Assembly: GCA_905214305.1 (NCBI GenBank)
Contig: CAJMLK010000009.1
Location: 6,861-70,860 of the forward strand
Direction: 5' to 3'
From: an uncultured bacterium
GTDB lineage: Bacteria > Desulfobacterota > Desulfovibrionia > Desulfovibrionales > Desulfovibrionaceae
DNA length: 64,000 bases
This document shows, piece after piece, positions 34,412 to 42,632 of the stretch (the stretch's first letter is position 1; every line of letters starts with the position of its first letter). The position numbers and the translations under genes were made by a program. The notes under the pieces were generated by a model. The model saw nothing but the letters and a program-made list of their open reading frames with translations. It was not told where the DNA came from and did not search any database.

Positions 34412-36025
34412 ATGATGAAGGTCCAATTTCTGGGCGCGGCGCAAACCGTGACCGGTTCCTGCTACATGATTGAGGCATGCGGCAAGCGTTTCTGCATTGA
34501 CTGCGGCATGCATCAGGGCAACAAGGCCATTGACGCCCGCAACCGCGAAACTGAAGTCTACCGCCCCGCGGATATTGACTTCGTGCTTATTACCCACGCC
34601 CACATAGACCATTCGGGCCTTTTGCCCCGGATCGTGCGCGAGGGTTTTCATAATCCCGTATACTGCACCAAGGCCACCAGCGAACTGCTGGACCTCATGC
34701 TGCAGGACAGCGCCCACATCCAGGAAATGGAAGCCCAGTGGGAAGCCAAGAAATACATGCGCCGGGGCCTGAAAAATCCCCCCGCCGCCCTCTACACCGT
34801 GGAGGACGCGCAAAAGGCCGTGTCGCTCTTTTCTCCTGTGGATTACCATAAGACATTTGAACCTGCGCCGGGCATCCGCGTCACCTACTATGATGCCGGG
34901 CATATTCTCGGTTCCGGCTCGGTGCGCATTGAGGCCGACGAAGACGGCAAGACCACCAGCCTCATATTTTCCGGCGACATCGGCCGCCCGCAGGCCCTCA
35001 TCGTGCGCAGCCCCGAAAGCCCGCCGCAGGCCGACTATGTTTTTATGGAGTCCACCTACGGTGACCGCGACCATAAAAACGAAGAAAGCAGTGATCAGGA
35101 GCTGGCCGAAGCCATTGCCTACAGCTATGGCAAAGGCGAAAAGGTCATCATTCCGGCCTTTGCCGTGGAGCGCACCCAGGAGGTGCTGTACTGCCTGCAC
35201 ACCCTGAGCAAGCAGGGCAAGCTGCCCGAGGACATGCCCGTGTATGTGGACAGCCCCCTGGCTATCCGCGCCACCGAAGTTTTTGAGCGCAACCGGGAGC
35301 TTTTTGACGATGCCGCCCAAAAGCTGCTCAATAACGGCGACAATCCCTTTGCGCTGCCCAACCTGCGCTACACCCTCTCCGTGGCGGATTCCCAGGCCAT
35401 CAATGACTACAAGGGACCGGCCATTGTCATTTCCGCCAGCGGCATGTGCAATGCGGGCCGCGTGCGCCACCACCTGCGCCATAATATCTGGAAGCCCGGC
35501 GCAAGCATCGTTTTTGTGGGCTATCAGGCCGTTGGCACGCCCGGCCGCAAAATTGTCGAAAAGGCAAAAAAAATAACGCTGTTCGGTGAAGACATGGACG
35601 TGGCTGCCCGCATCTTCACCATCAACGGTTTTTCCGGTCATGCCGGGCAAAGCCAGCTTCTGGACTGGCTGGCCCCCCTGACCCACAACTGCGCCCAGAT
35701 CGTGCTGACCCACGGCGAAATCAAGGCGCAGGAAACGCTGGCCGGGCTTATCCATCAGCGTTTTGGCCTCAAACCCCGCATTGCCGCCTATCTTGAAGAA
35801 ATGGTGCTGGACGGCTGCGAGGTTACGGCCACCGTCACCCACGAAACCAAGGCCCACCCCAGGGTGGACTGGGGTTTTCTTACCAGCGAAGTGGAACGCA
35901 AGTGGGACATGTTCAAAGGCAAGCTGGCCGATGTGGAAGCCCGCCCCTGGGTGGAGCAGACCGATTTGCAGGAAGCTCTGGAAAAAATGGACTATGCTCT
36001 CACGCGCCTTATTTCGCGCATGTAG
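34412..36025 (+). CDS. MBL-fold beta-CASP RNA-processing exonuclease
   Basis: A 537-residue protein. Motifs are HAHIDHSG (motif 2), the DAGHILGSGS histidine (motif 3), FSGDIGR (motif 4), and the beta-CASP domain with FAVERTQEVL, ISASGMCNAGRVRHHL and NGFSGHAGQ. It belongs to the CPSF73/YSH1-like group of bacterial and archaeal RNA nucleases. A C-terminal 70-residue extension is present. The start has a CCGGAGGCC site; Met2 is an equal alternative. rsmD follows 15 bases later, with coaD and miaA next. Confidence 0.93.
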   Translation: MMKVQFLGAAQTVTGSCYMIEACGKRFCIDCGMHQGNKAIDARNRETEVYRPADIDFVLITHAHIDHSGLLPRIVREGFHNPVYCTKATSELLDLMLQDSAHIQEMEAQWEAKKYMRRGLKNPPAALYTVEDAQKAVSLFSPVDYHKTFEPAPGIRVTYYDAGHILGSGSVRIEADEDGKTTSLIFSGDIGRPQALIVRSPESPPQADYVFMESTYGDRDHKNEESSDQELAEAIAYSYGKGEKVIIPAFAVERTQEVLYCLHTLSKQGKLPEDMPVYVDSPLAIRATEVFERNRELFDDAAQKLLNNGDNPFALPNLRYTLSVADSQAINDYKGPAIVISASGMCNAGRVRHHLRHNIWKPGASIVFVGYQAVGTPGRKIVEKAKKITLFGEDMDVAARIFTINGFSGHAGQSQLLDWLAPLTHNCAQIVLTHGEIKAQETLAGLIHQRFGLKPRIAAYLEEMVLDGCEVTATVTHETKAHPRVDWGFLTSEVERKWDMFKGKLADVEARPWVEQTDLQEALEKMDYALTRLISRM

Positions 36026-36040
36026 GAGAACGGAAACATC

Positions 36041-36592
36041 ATGCGCATCATAGCGGGCCGCCTTGGCGGCCGTATTCTGAAGACAGTTGAGGGCGAAGGC
36101 TATCGTCCCGCCATGGGCAGAACCCGCGAAGCCCTCTTTTCAATGCTCGTTGCCCGTGGGCTGGTATGGTCCACGGCGCGGGTGCTGGACCTTTTTGCAG
36201 GCAGCGGCAGTCTGGCCCTTGAATCCATCAGCCGGGGTGCTCCGCATGCCCTGCTGGTGGAAAATTCAACCGCAGCCATGCGCTGCCTTCAGGCCAATGT
36301 GGAAAATCTCGGCGTGCAGTTCGAGGCAGGGCTTGTGAAAGATGATGTGCTCAAAGTGCTCAAGCGGCCGCCGCAGGAGCCGTACAACCTTGTTTTTATG
36401 GACCCGCCCTATCGCAAAAAACTGGCGGAACCGGCCTTGCGCCTTCTGGCGGCCCATCGCTGGCTTGCGCCCGGAGCCTTTGTGACGGCGGAGATTGAAA
36501 AGGAGGCGCGCTTTGCCGTGCCCCAGGGTTTTACCCTGGAAACCGACAGGCTGCTGGGCCAGACCCGCGTCTGCATCTGGATAGCATCATGA
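36041..36592 (+). CDS. rsmD: 16S rRNA (guanine966-N2)-methyltransferase RsmD
   Basis: A 183-residue methyltransferase starting MRIIAGRLGGRILKT, as in RsmD/YhhF. The SAM-binding motif is VLDLFAGSGSLALE and the catalytic motif NPPY-like is LVFMDPPYRKK. It methylates G966 in the 30S subunit. coaD overlaps its last four bases (ATGA), a coupling that is conserved in many bacteria. Confidence 0.96.
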   Translation: MRIIAGRLGGRILKTVEGEGYRPAMGRTREALFSMLVARGLVWSTARVLDLFAGSGSLALESISRGAPHALLVENSTAAMRCLQANVENLGVQFEAGLVKDDVLKVLKRPPQEPYNLVFMDPPYRKKLAEPALRLLAAHRWLAPGAFVTAEIEKEARFAVPQGFTLETDRLLGQTRVCIWIAS

Positions 36593-37128
36593 GAATAGCC
36601 ATGTACCCCGGCACGTTCGACCCGCTGACCAACGGTCATCTCAGCCTTATCCGGCGCGGGTGCGAAGTTTTTGACCAGATTATCGTGGCCGTGGCCGACA
36701 ACACGCCCAAGCGCCCCCTGTTCAGCCACGAAGAGCGCGTCAACATGGCCCGCGAGGCCCTCAAGGACGAGCCGCGCGCCTGTGTGGAGCCGTTCTCGGG
36801 TCTGACCGTGGAATATGCCGCCCAACGCGGGGCCTGCGCCCTGCTGCGCGGGCTGCGTGCGGCCTCTGACTTTGAGTACGAGTTTCAGCTGGCCCTCATG
36901 AACCGCCGGTTGCAACGGCATATCCAGACGGTCTTTCTCATGACCGACTATCAGTGGCTGTTCATAAGTTCCACCATCGTCAAGGCTGCTGCCAGCCACG
37001 GCGCGGACATCAAGGGGCTTGTGCCTGAAAACGTGCGTCTGGCCCTTCTGGAAAAGTACGAAAAAGGCGAGGTTGCCCAGGGAACCCCATGCCTTGCCCC
37101 GCCGCACGGCGGATTCCGCACTTCCTGA
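36589..37128 (+). CDS. coaD: Phosphopantetheine adenylyltransferase
   Basis: A 179-residue nucleotidyl transferase. It makes dephospho-CoA from 4'-phosphopantetheine and ATP. The motif MYPGTFDPLTNGHLSLIRR is at the N-terminus (T/HxGH family), and the FISSTIVK motif (ISSS/TxxR-like) is near residue 127. The last 15 residues are longer than in E. coli. miaA starts 11 bases after the stop. Confidence 0.97.
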   Translation: MRIAMYPGTFDPLTNGHLSLIRRGCEVFDQIIVAVADNTPKRPLFSHEERVNMAREALKDEPRACVEPFSGLTVEYAAQRGACALLRGLRAASDFEYEFQLALMNRRLQRHIQTVFLMTDYQWLFISSTIVKAAASHGADIKGLVPENVRLALLEKYEKGEVAQGTPCLAPPHGGFRTS

Positions 37129-37139
37129 GCGACAGCCCC

Positions 37140-38102
37140 ATGCCAAGCAACAGCATCTCCAGCGGGGCGGCTCAGGCCGTCCCGCCGTCCGCCGCACTGC
37201 CTGTCATCTGTCTGGCAGGCCCTACGGGTTCAGGAAAAACAGCCGCAGCCCTTGCCGTGGCCGAGGCCCTTGGCGGCGAAGTCATCAATGCGGACTCTCG
37301 TCAGGTGTACGCCGACTTTCCCCGCATCACGGCTCAACCGTCGCCCGAAGAGCTAGCCCACTGTCCGCACCATCTTTATGGCTTTCTGCCCACAGCACAA
37401 AAAATCAGCGCAGGGCGATGGGCAGCGCTGGCACAGGACACTGCCCGTCAAATCCTTTCACGGGGCAAAATTCCTCTGCTGGTTGGCGGCACAGGGCTTT
37501 ACTTCCAGACCCTGCTGCACGGCACTGCCGACATCCCCCCGGTGGCCCCGGCTCTCACCGCTGCCCTTACGGCTCGCCTTGAAGAGACCGGGCCGCAGGC
37601 CATGCATGCCGAACTGGCCCGCGTTGATCCGGACTACGCCGCCCGCATACATCCCAACGACCGGCAGCGCATCGTGCGCGCCCTTGAAGTACACGAGGCC
37701 ACGGGCAAGCCGTTTAGCTGGTGGCACAAGCATGCCATGAGCCGCCCGCCCTGCAACGGGCCGCTGCTTGTGCTGGATGCGCCACTGCACTGGCTGGAAC
37801 CGCGCCTTGCCCGTCGCCTGGACATGATGCTTGCCTCCGGCGCCATGGACGAGGCCGCCCAGGCCCTGAAGAACTGTGATGATGATAATGCCCCCGGCTG
37901 GACGGGCATCGGCTGTGCGGAGGCGTTGGCCTTTCTGCGGGGGCGCCTGAGTCTGGACGCATGCCGCGACCTCTGGCTGCGCAACACACGGGCGTACGCC
38001 AAACGCCAGCTCACCTGGTTTCGTGCGCGCGCCGGGGCCGTATGGCTGCCCCCCGATGATGTGGATGCCGTGGTCAAGGCGGCACGGGCCTTGCGCGTAT
38101 AG
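37140..38102 (+). CDS. miaA: tRNA dimethylallyltransferase MiaA
   Basis: About 320 residues from this start. It adds the dimethylallyl group to A37 of tRNAs that read U-starting codons. Motifs are the P-loop AGPTGSGKTAAALAVA, INADSRQVY, LLVGGTGLYF and IHPNDRQRIVRALEV. An alternative start at 37089 overlaps coaD; neither has a strong ribosome-binding site. It is the last gene of the rsmD-coaD-miaA run. A long intergenic repeat region follows. Confidence 0.95.
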   Translation: MPSNSISSGAAQAVPPSAALPVICLAGPTGSGKTAAALAVAEALGGEVINADSRQVYADFPRITAQPSPEELAHCPHHLYGFLPTAQKISAGRWAALAQDTARQILSRGKIPLLVGGTGLYFQTLLHGTADIPPVAPALTAALTARLEETGPQAMHAELARVDPDYAARIHPNDRQRIVRALEVHEATGKPFSWWHKHAMSRPPCNGPLLVLDAPLHWLEPRLARRLDMMLASGAMDEAAQALKNCDDDNAPGWTGIGCAEALAFLRGRLSLDACRDLWLRNTRAYAKRQLTWFRARAGAVWLPPDDVDAVVKAARALRV

Positions 38103-38139
38103 GGTGATTGTTTTTTGCTGCCTGCATGTGGCTGCATTG
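38103..38139. other. Start of a 1.25-kb intergenic region between miaA and carbonic anhydrase
   Basis: The whole stretch 38103-39352 between these convergent genes has no supportable gene. Frames present on both strands are translations of the repeated units listed next, and the same peptide strings (such as FHPEGRQPT) recur with the DNA repeats. Confidence 0.7.
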
Positions 38140-38465
38140 GGCAGGGTTCGATTGGCCGCCTGTGCGGCGGGAGCAGGAGGGGCGGGCCGCAAGAGCGGGA
38201 AGGGAAGGTTTTTTTCTTCGCACGGTGGGCAGCCGCCCTGCGGGACGGAAGCTTTCAATTGTTGTTCTATTGGCCGCCTGCGCGGCGGGCGGCAGATGGG
38301 GGCCTGTTAGGGGCTGCGCCCCTCCGAGGCCCCCTCTGCACTCCCCCCGGACTACCCCGCGGGGCTTTCCAGCTTCCATCATTTTGCGAGGGCTGCGCGT
38401 CTTTTGCTCCGGGAGCTTCCCTCCCTTCGGTCGGGTGATCTCCCTGCGCGCCGCGCAATGCCATT
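38140..38465 (-). repeat. Left arm of a long intergenic inverted repeat
   Basis: Read on the minus strand this arm aligns with 38885-39300. At least 45 bases are identical at 38408-38453 (around CTCCGGGAGC..GGGTGATCTCC). It holds one copy of unit A in minus orientation (GGCCGCC..CAATTG..CATCCCGAAGGGCGGC-type block). Confidence 0.8.
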
Positions 38466-38511
38466 CACCGCTTTCTCTTTGCACAAAAATTCAGGGCCAT
38501 TTGCACCGCCC

Positions 38512-38546
38512 AGAGCAATTTTACTTTGAAATTGCTGCTGACAGCT
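38512..38546. repeat. Truncated end of element R1
   Basis: AGAGCAATTTTACTTTGAAATTGCT matches the left hairpin of R1. The rest of the element is not seen; the adjoining sequence belongs to the inverted-repeat region. Confidence 0.6.
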
Positions 38547-38645
38547 GCACAAAAGCAACCACAAAGGTCCAAACGATTGCGTCCCCAAAACAGACAGGAC
38601 GACAGATTCCCCTCAAAAAGCAAGCCCTTCTCTCCCTGCTCCTGC

Positions 38646-38812
38646 CATGCAGGCGGCCAATAAAGCAGCAATTGAAAGCCTTCCATCCCGAAGGGCGACT
38701 TCCCACCACGCGAAGAACAAGCCTTCCCTTCCTCGCCACGCAGACGGTCAAAAACGCAGAAATTGAAAACCTCCCATCCCGCAGGGCGACAGCCTTCACA
38801 AGCCTGCAATAG
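38646..38812 (+). repeat. Central copy of repeat units A and B
   Basis: Unit A begins GCAGGCGGCCAATAAAGCAG and includes CCATCCCGAAGGGCGAC; unit B begins CGCCACGCAGACGGTCAAAA and includes CCATCCCGCAGGGCGACAGC. The same A-B order recurs at 39075-39265. Confidence 0.75.
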
Positions 38813-38884
38813 CGAACAAGCTGTTGCCGCTCTGTGGCGTCCCCCGAGATGGCAGACACTCCACGGCCTTCATGTGAAGCAAGA

Positions 38885-39300
38885 GCGCACGATGGCATTG
38901 CGCGCCGCGCAGGGAGATCACCCGACCGAAGGGAGGGAAGCTCCCGGAGCACGAGACGCGCAGCCCTCGCCAACCGGGGGAAGTTGAAAACCTGAAGGGG
39001 GTGCTTCGGGGGGGATGCAAGGGGGGCCGAGAAGGGGGCGAAGCCCCATAACCGGCCCCGCCTTGCCGCACGCCGCGCAGGCGGCCAATAAAGCAGCAAT
39101 TGAAAGCTTTCCATCCCGAAGGGCGACAGCCCACAGTGCGAAGAGCAAGCCTTCCCTTCCCCTTCCTTCCCTCGCCACGCAGACGGCCAAAAGCGCAGAA
39201 ATTGAAAACCTTCCATCCCGAAGGGCGGCAGCCCACCGCGCGAAGAAAAAAACCTTCCCTTTCCCTTCCTTCCCTGCTCCCGCCATGCAGGGCGTCATCC
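38885..39300 (+). repeat. Right arm of the long inverted repeat, with units A and B
   Basis: From GATGGCATTGCGCG it mirrors the left arm, then carries unit A (39080-39165) and unit B (39173-39262). Pyrimidine-rich tracts (CCTTCCCTTTCCCTTCCTTC) end each unit. Confidence 0.8.
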
Positions 39301-39352
39301 CCCTTTACGAAGGACAAAACCTTTTTCTCCACTGCGCGACGAGCGCCGAAAC

Positions 39353-39991
39353 TCACTTGTTCAGCGTAAGGAATTCGTGCTCGTCAGGGTCATAATATTC
39401 CATTTCGCCGGACTCGATATGGTAAAGCCAGCCGTGGATATGCAGCGTGCCCTTGTTTACCTTGCGCCTGACATAGGGATAGGTGAGCAGATTCTCGATC
39501 TGAAAAATGATGGAGAGCTTTTCCGTCAGCCGCAGCAGCTTTTCTTTTTCGGCATTTTTGCCGAGGGCCAGCAGGGCAAGGTCTTTGGCCTTTTTGCCCA
39601 ATGAAAGCCATTTTTTTGTATGGATGAGCTGTTTGCCGTTGATGTCTTTGTACAGCGCCTCGATGGCGCCGCAATGGGTATGCCCGCAGATGATGATTTC
39701 TGAAATATTCAGCGTGGTGACGGCATATTCAATGCCTGAAGCCGTGGCATGATAGTCTTCGTCCGGCTTGTAGGGGGCCACAAAGTTGCCCACATTGCGC
39801 AAGACGAAAAGTTGCCCCGGAGGCGCGTTGGTTATGAGGGAAGGGATAACCCGGGAGTCGGCGCAACCAATAAAGAGTGCTTTGGGGTGCTGGCCGCTAT
39901 TGACCAGATCCAGGAGATGGGATTCGTTTTTTCTGAAATAATTTTTCTGAAACAGCTCGTTGCCCAGTAGCAGGCTTTCAACATTCTTCAT
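39353..39991 (-). CDS. Beta-class carbonic anhydrase
   Basis: A 212-residue zinc enzyme that interconverts CO2 and bicarbonate. Zinc and catalytic residues are Cys43, Asp45 and Arg47 (GCADSRV), and His104 and Cys107 (GHTHCGA). The KALFIGCADSR and LFVLRNVGNFV context is that of plant/E. coli-type beta enzymes. The start at 39991 has a CGGAGGATC site; upstream open frame is not conserved. It is a single gene, convergent with miaA across the repeat region. Confidence 0.96.
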   Translation of the reverse strand: MKNVESLLLGNELFQKNYFRKNESHLLDLVNSGQHPKALFIGCADSRVIPSLITNAPPGQLFVLRNVGNFVAPYKPDEDYHATASGIEYAVTTLNISEIIICGHTHCGAIEALYKDINGKQLIHTKKWLSLGKKAKDLALLALGKNAEKEKLLRLTEKLSIIFQIENLLTYPYVRRKVNKGTLHIHGWLYHIESGEMEYYDPDEHEFLTLNK

Positions 39992-40534
39992 CAACGATCC
40001 TCCGTTGGGGTTACGCAGCCCTTCATTCCACAGCCATTCAGGCGGCAGGCGCACCCCGGGTCGCCGTTTTCTGCGGAAAAACGGCACGGCCAGATGGGGG
40101 CGCACTCCCCGGCAGGTCCGGGGTATCATCACGCTGCTTCCATATCATCATGCCACGTAGAGCATCTTTATGCGCAGGTCAAGCGCAAAGCGTTCACATG
40201 GACCTGCTGAGACCACATTCCATATTTTTTTTACTTTTATCGCTGTGCTCCCGAGCATGTGACAGTTGTGCACAACGTGGGGTCGCAAATAAAGGCATTG
40301 GCGCGAAACGCCAAAATTAAAACCTATTTTTTAATGAAAATTTTCCCAATCTCCTTGTTTTTCCAAGCATGAGAAGCCGTTCCAACTCTCTGACCTCCTT
40401 GACGAGTCTTGCAGCCTGCGATACCGTTGCAATATCTGCGTGTTTGCCCCCCGCAGGGATCGGCGGGGCCGGAGGATCCTGCCGCCCTTGAGCGGCAGGC
40501 TTGGGGTAATGTCTGAATGCAAAAGGACAAGCAC
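39992..40534. other. Regulatory region between carbonic anhydrase and nhcA
   Basis: About 540 bases between divergent genes. It contains one isolated element end (TAGAGCATCTTTATGCG at 40157), a perfect 12-bp palindrome GTTGTGCACAAC (40265-40276), a TTGGCG/CGCCAA hairpin (40298-40314) and a CCTGCCGC/GCGGCAGG hairpin (40478-40499) 35 bases before nhcA. The nhc promoter should be here. Confidence 0.55.
40478..40499 (+). promoter_or_regulatory. Hairpin in the nhcA leader
   Basis: CCTGCCGC and GCGGCAGG form an eight-bp stem with a six-base loop, 35 bases before the nhcA start. It could act in mRNA stability or translation. Confidence 0.4.
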
Positions 40535-41515
40535 ATGAGGAACGGCACATCACTGCTTCTGCTGGCGGCTATAGCCCTGGCTGGCGCGGCGTGTCTCACG
40601 GCGCTGGGGGGCACGGCCACGGCCGCAGCTCTGGAGCCAACAGACAGCGGCGCGCCATCGGCTATAGTCATGTTTCCGGTCGGCGAAAAGCCCAATCCCA
40701 AGGGCGCGGCCATGAAACCCGTGGTTTTCAACCATCTTATCCATGAAAAGAAGGTTGATAACTGCGAGACCTGTCACCACACGGGCGATCCGGTGTCCTG
40801 TAGCACCTGCCACACGGTAGAGGGCAAGGCCGAGGGCAACTACATCACCCTTGACCGCGCCATGCACGCCACCAATATCGCCAAACGCGCCAAGGGCAAC
40901 ACGCCCGTGAGCTGCGTGAGCTGTCACGAACAGCAAACCAAAGAACGGCGCGAATGCGCGGGCTGTCACGCCATTGTCACGCCCAAGCGCGACGAGGCAT
41001 GGTGCGCCACCTGCCACAACATCACGCCTTCCATGACGCCTGAACAGATGCAGAAGGGCATTAACGGAACCCTGCTGCCCGGCGACAATGAGGCGCTGGC
41101 CGCAGAAACCGTGCTTGCCCGCAAGCCCGTTGAACCTGTCTCCCCCATGCTGGCCCCGTATAAGGTGGTCATTGATGCCCTGGCTGACAAGTACGAGCCG
41201 AGCAACTTTACCCATCGCCGCCACCTCACCTCCCTTATGGAAAGAATAAAGGACGACAAGCTGGCCCAGGCTTTCCACAACAAGCCTGAAATTCTGTGCG
41301 CCACCTGCCACCACAGAAGCCCGCTTTCCCTTACGCCTCCCAAGTGCGGCAGCTGCCACACCAAGGAGATCGACAAGGCCAATCCCGGTCGTCCCAACCT
41401 TATGGCCGCCTACCATCTGCAGTGCATGGGTTGCCACAAGGGCATGGATGTCGCGCGTCCTCGTGACACCGACTGCACCACTTGCCATAAGGCTGCGCCC
41501 AAAAGCGCCGACTAG
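40535..41515 (+). CDS. nhcA: Nine-heme cytochrome c NhcA
   Basis: A 326-residue precursor. After a signal peptide (LLLLAAIALAGAACLTALGG, cleavage near TATA-AALEP) the mature chain starts AALEPTDSGAPS. There are nine CxxCH heme sites: CETCH, CSTCH, CVSCH, CAGCH, CATCH, CATCH, CGSCH, CMGCH and CTTCH. The sequence matches what I recall of the nine-heme cytochrome of D. desulfuricans. It is made of two cytochrome c3-like domains with an extra heme between. It takes electrons from periplasmic cytochrome c3 and passes them to the membrane partners encoded next. The start at 40535 has an AAAGGA site; the upstream Met is less likely. Confidence 0.97.
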   Translation: MRNGTSLLLLAAIALAGAACLTALGGTATAAALEPTDSGAPSAIVMFPVGEKPNPKGAAMKPVVFNHLIHEKKVDNCETCHHTGDPVSCSTCHTVEGKAEGNYITLDRAMHATNIAKRAKGNTPVSCVSCHEQQTKERRECAGCHAIVTPKRDEAWCATCHNITPSMTPEQMQKGINGTLLPGDNEALAAETVLARKPVEPVSPMLAPYKVVIDALADKYEPSNFTHRRHLTSLMERIKDDKLAQAFHNKPEILCATCHHRSPLSLTPPKCGSCHTKEIDKANPGRPNLMAAYHLQCMGCHKGMDVARPRDTDCTTCHKAAPKSAD

Positions 41516-41528
41516 CATGGAGTAAGAT

Positions 41529-42632
41529 ATGAAACGCAGAACATTTCTGACCATTCTGGGAAGCGCGGGCGTGGTCTCGGCCCTTGGCAGTGCCAAGGTA
41601 GCCCAGGCCGGACCCCATACCTTCCCATACTATGAAGACAGTTACGGGGTGCTGCACGACACCACCCGTTGCATCGGTTGCCGCAAGTGCGAAGAAGCCT
41701 GCAACAAGGTCAACCACCTGCCCAAACCCAAAAAGCCCTTCAGCGACCTTACGGTGTGCAACACGCACCGCCGCACCGGCGAATATGAATGGACAGTGGT
41801 AAACAAGTACAAGGTCAACGGCAAGGACGTGTTCCGCAAATTGCAGTGCTTCCACTGCAATGACCCGGCCTGTGCCTCTGCCTGCTTTGCCAAGTGCTTT
41901 ACCAAGCAGCCCAACGGCGCTGTTCACTACGAAGGCTCGCAGTGCGTGGGCTGCCGTTACTGCATGGTTGCCTGCCCCTTCTATGTTCCCGGCTTTCAGT
42001 ACGATGAGGCCTTTGACCCCCTCGTACAGAAATGCACCTTCTGCGAGCCGCTGCTCAAGGAAGGCAAGCTGCCCGGCTGTGTGCAGGCCTGCCCCAAGGA
42101 TGCCCTCACCTTCGGCCGCCGCAGCGACCTGCTCCGCGTGGCCCGCGCCCGCATTGCCGACAATCCCGGCAAGTACGTCAACTACATCTACGGCGAATTT
42201 GATGCGGGCGGCACGGCATGGATGGTGCTCAGCCCCGCTGTGGGACAGGCCGCCGCGGCCGTTCCGCCGGACGACGCACCGCTGGCCGGCGACGAGCTGA
42301 AGCAGCTCGGCCTCGACACGCACCTTGGCAACCGCCCCATGGGCGAGCTGACCTACGGCGCACTGGGCGCGGTGCCCATGATCGTGGCCTTCTGGCCCGT
42401 GCTTTTCGGCGGAGCCTACGCCATCAGCAAGCGCCGCGAAGCCATGTACAAAGCTGAAACGGACGACAAGATCAAGGAAGCCCGCGAAGACGTGGCCGCC
42501 GCCGTTGATGCCGCCGTACGCAAAATTGAGGAAACCCAGGGGCCTGGCGCTGCCGATACGGCCCGCCGCGCCATGACCGAGGCCCTCAAGGCCCGGGAGA
42601 CGGCGTGCACGGGGCACGGGGAGGATAAGTAA
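41529..42632 (+). CDS. nhcB: NhcB, periplasmic iron-sulfur subunit of the Nhc complex
   Basis: A 367-residue HmcB/DsrO-like ferredoxin subunit. It has a Tat signal (KRRTFLTILGSAG), then four cysteine clusters: CIGCRKCEEAC, CFHCNDPACASAC, CVGCRYCMVAC and CTFCEPL..CVQAC, so four [4Fe-4S] centres are likely. A single C-terminal membrane helix (GALGAVPMIVAFWPVLFGG) anchors it. A charged helical tail follows (DKIKEAREDVAAAVDAA). The gene lies 13 bases after nhcA and the nhcC ATG follows its stop directly. Confidence 0.95.
   Translation: MKRRTFLTILGSAGVVSALGSAKVAQAGPHTFPYYEDSYGVLHDTTRCIGCRKCEEACNKVNHLPKPKKPFSDLTVCNTHRRTGEYEWTVVNKYKVNGKDVFRKLQCFHCNDPACASACFAKCFTKQPNGAVHYEGSQCVGCRYCMVACPFYVPGFQYDEAFDPLVQKCTFCEPLLKEGKLPGCVQACPKDALTFGRRSDLLRVARARIADNPGKYVNYIYGEFDAGGTAWMVLSPAVGQAAAAVPPDDAPLAGDELKQLGLDTHLGNRPMGELTYGALGAVPMIVAFWPVLFGGAYAISKRREAMYKAETDDKIKEAREDVAAAVDAAVRKIEETQGPGAADTARRAMTEALKARETACTGHGEDK

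Noticed and set aside
38108..39395. Several frames of 60-260 codons on both strands between miaA and carbonic anhydrase
   Set aside because: Their peptides repeat with the DNA units and occur in both orientations, which is expected from an untranslated repeat.
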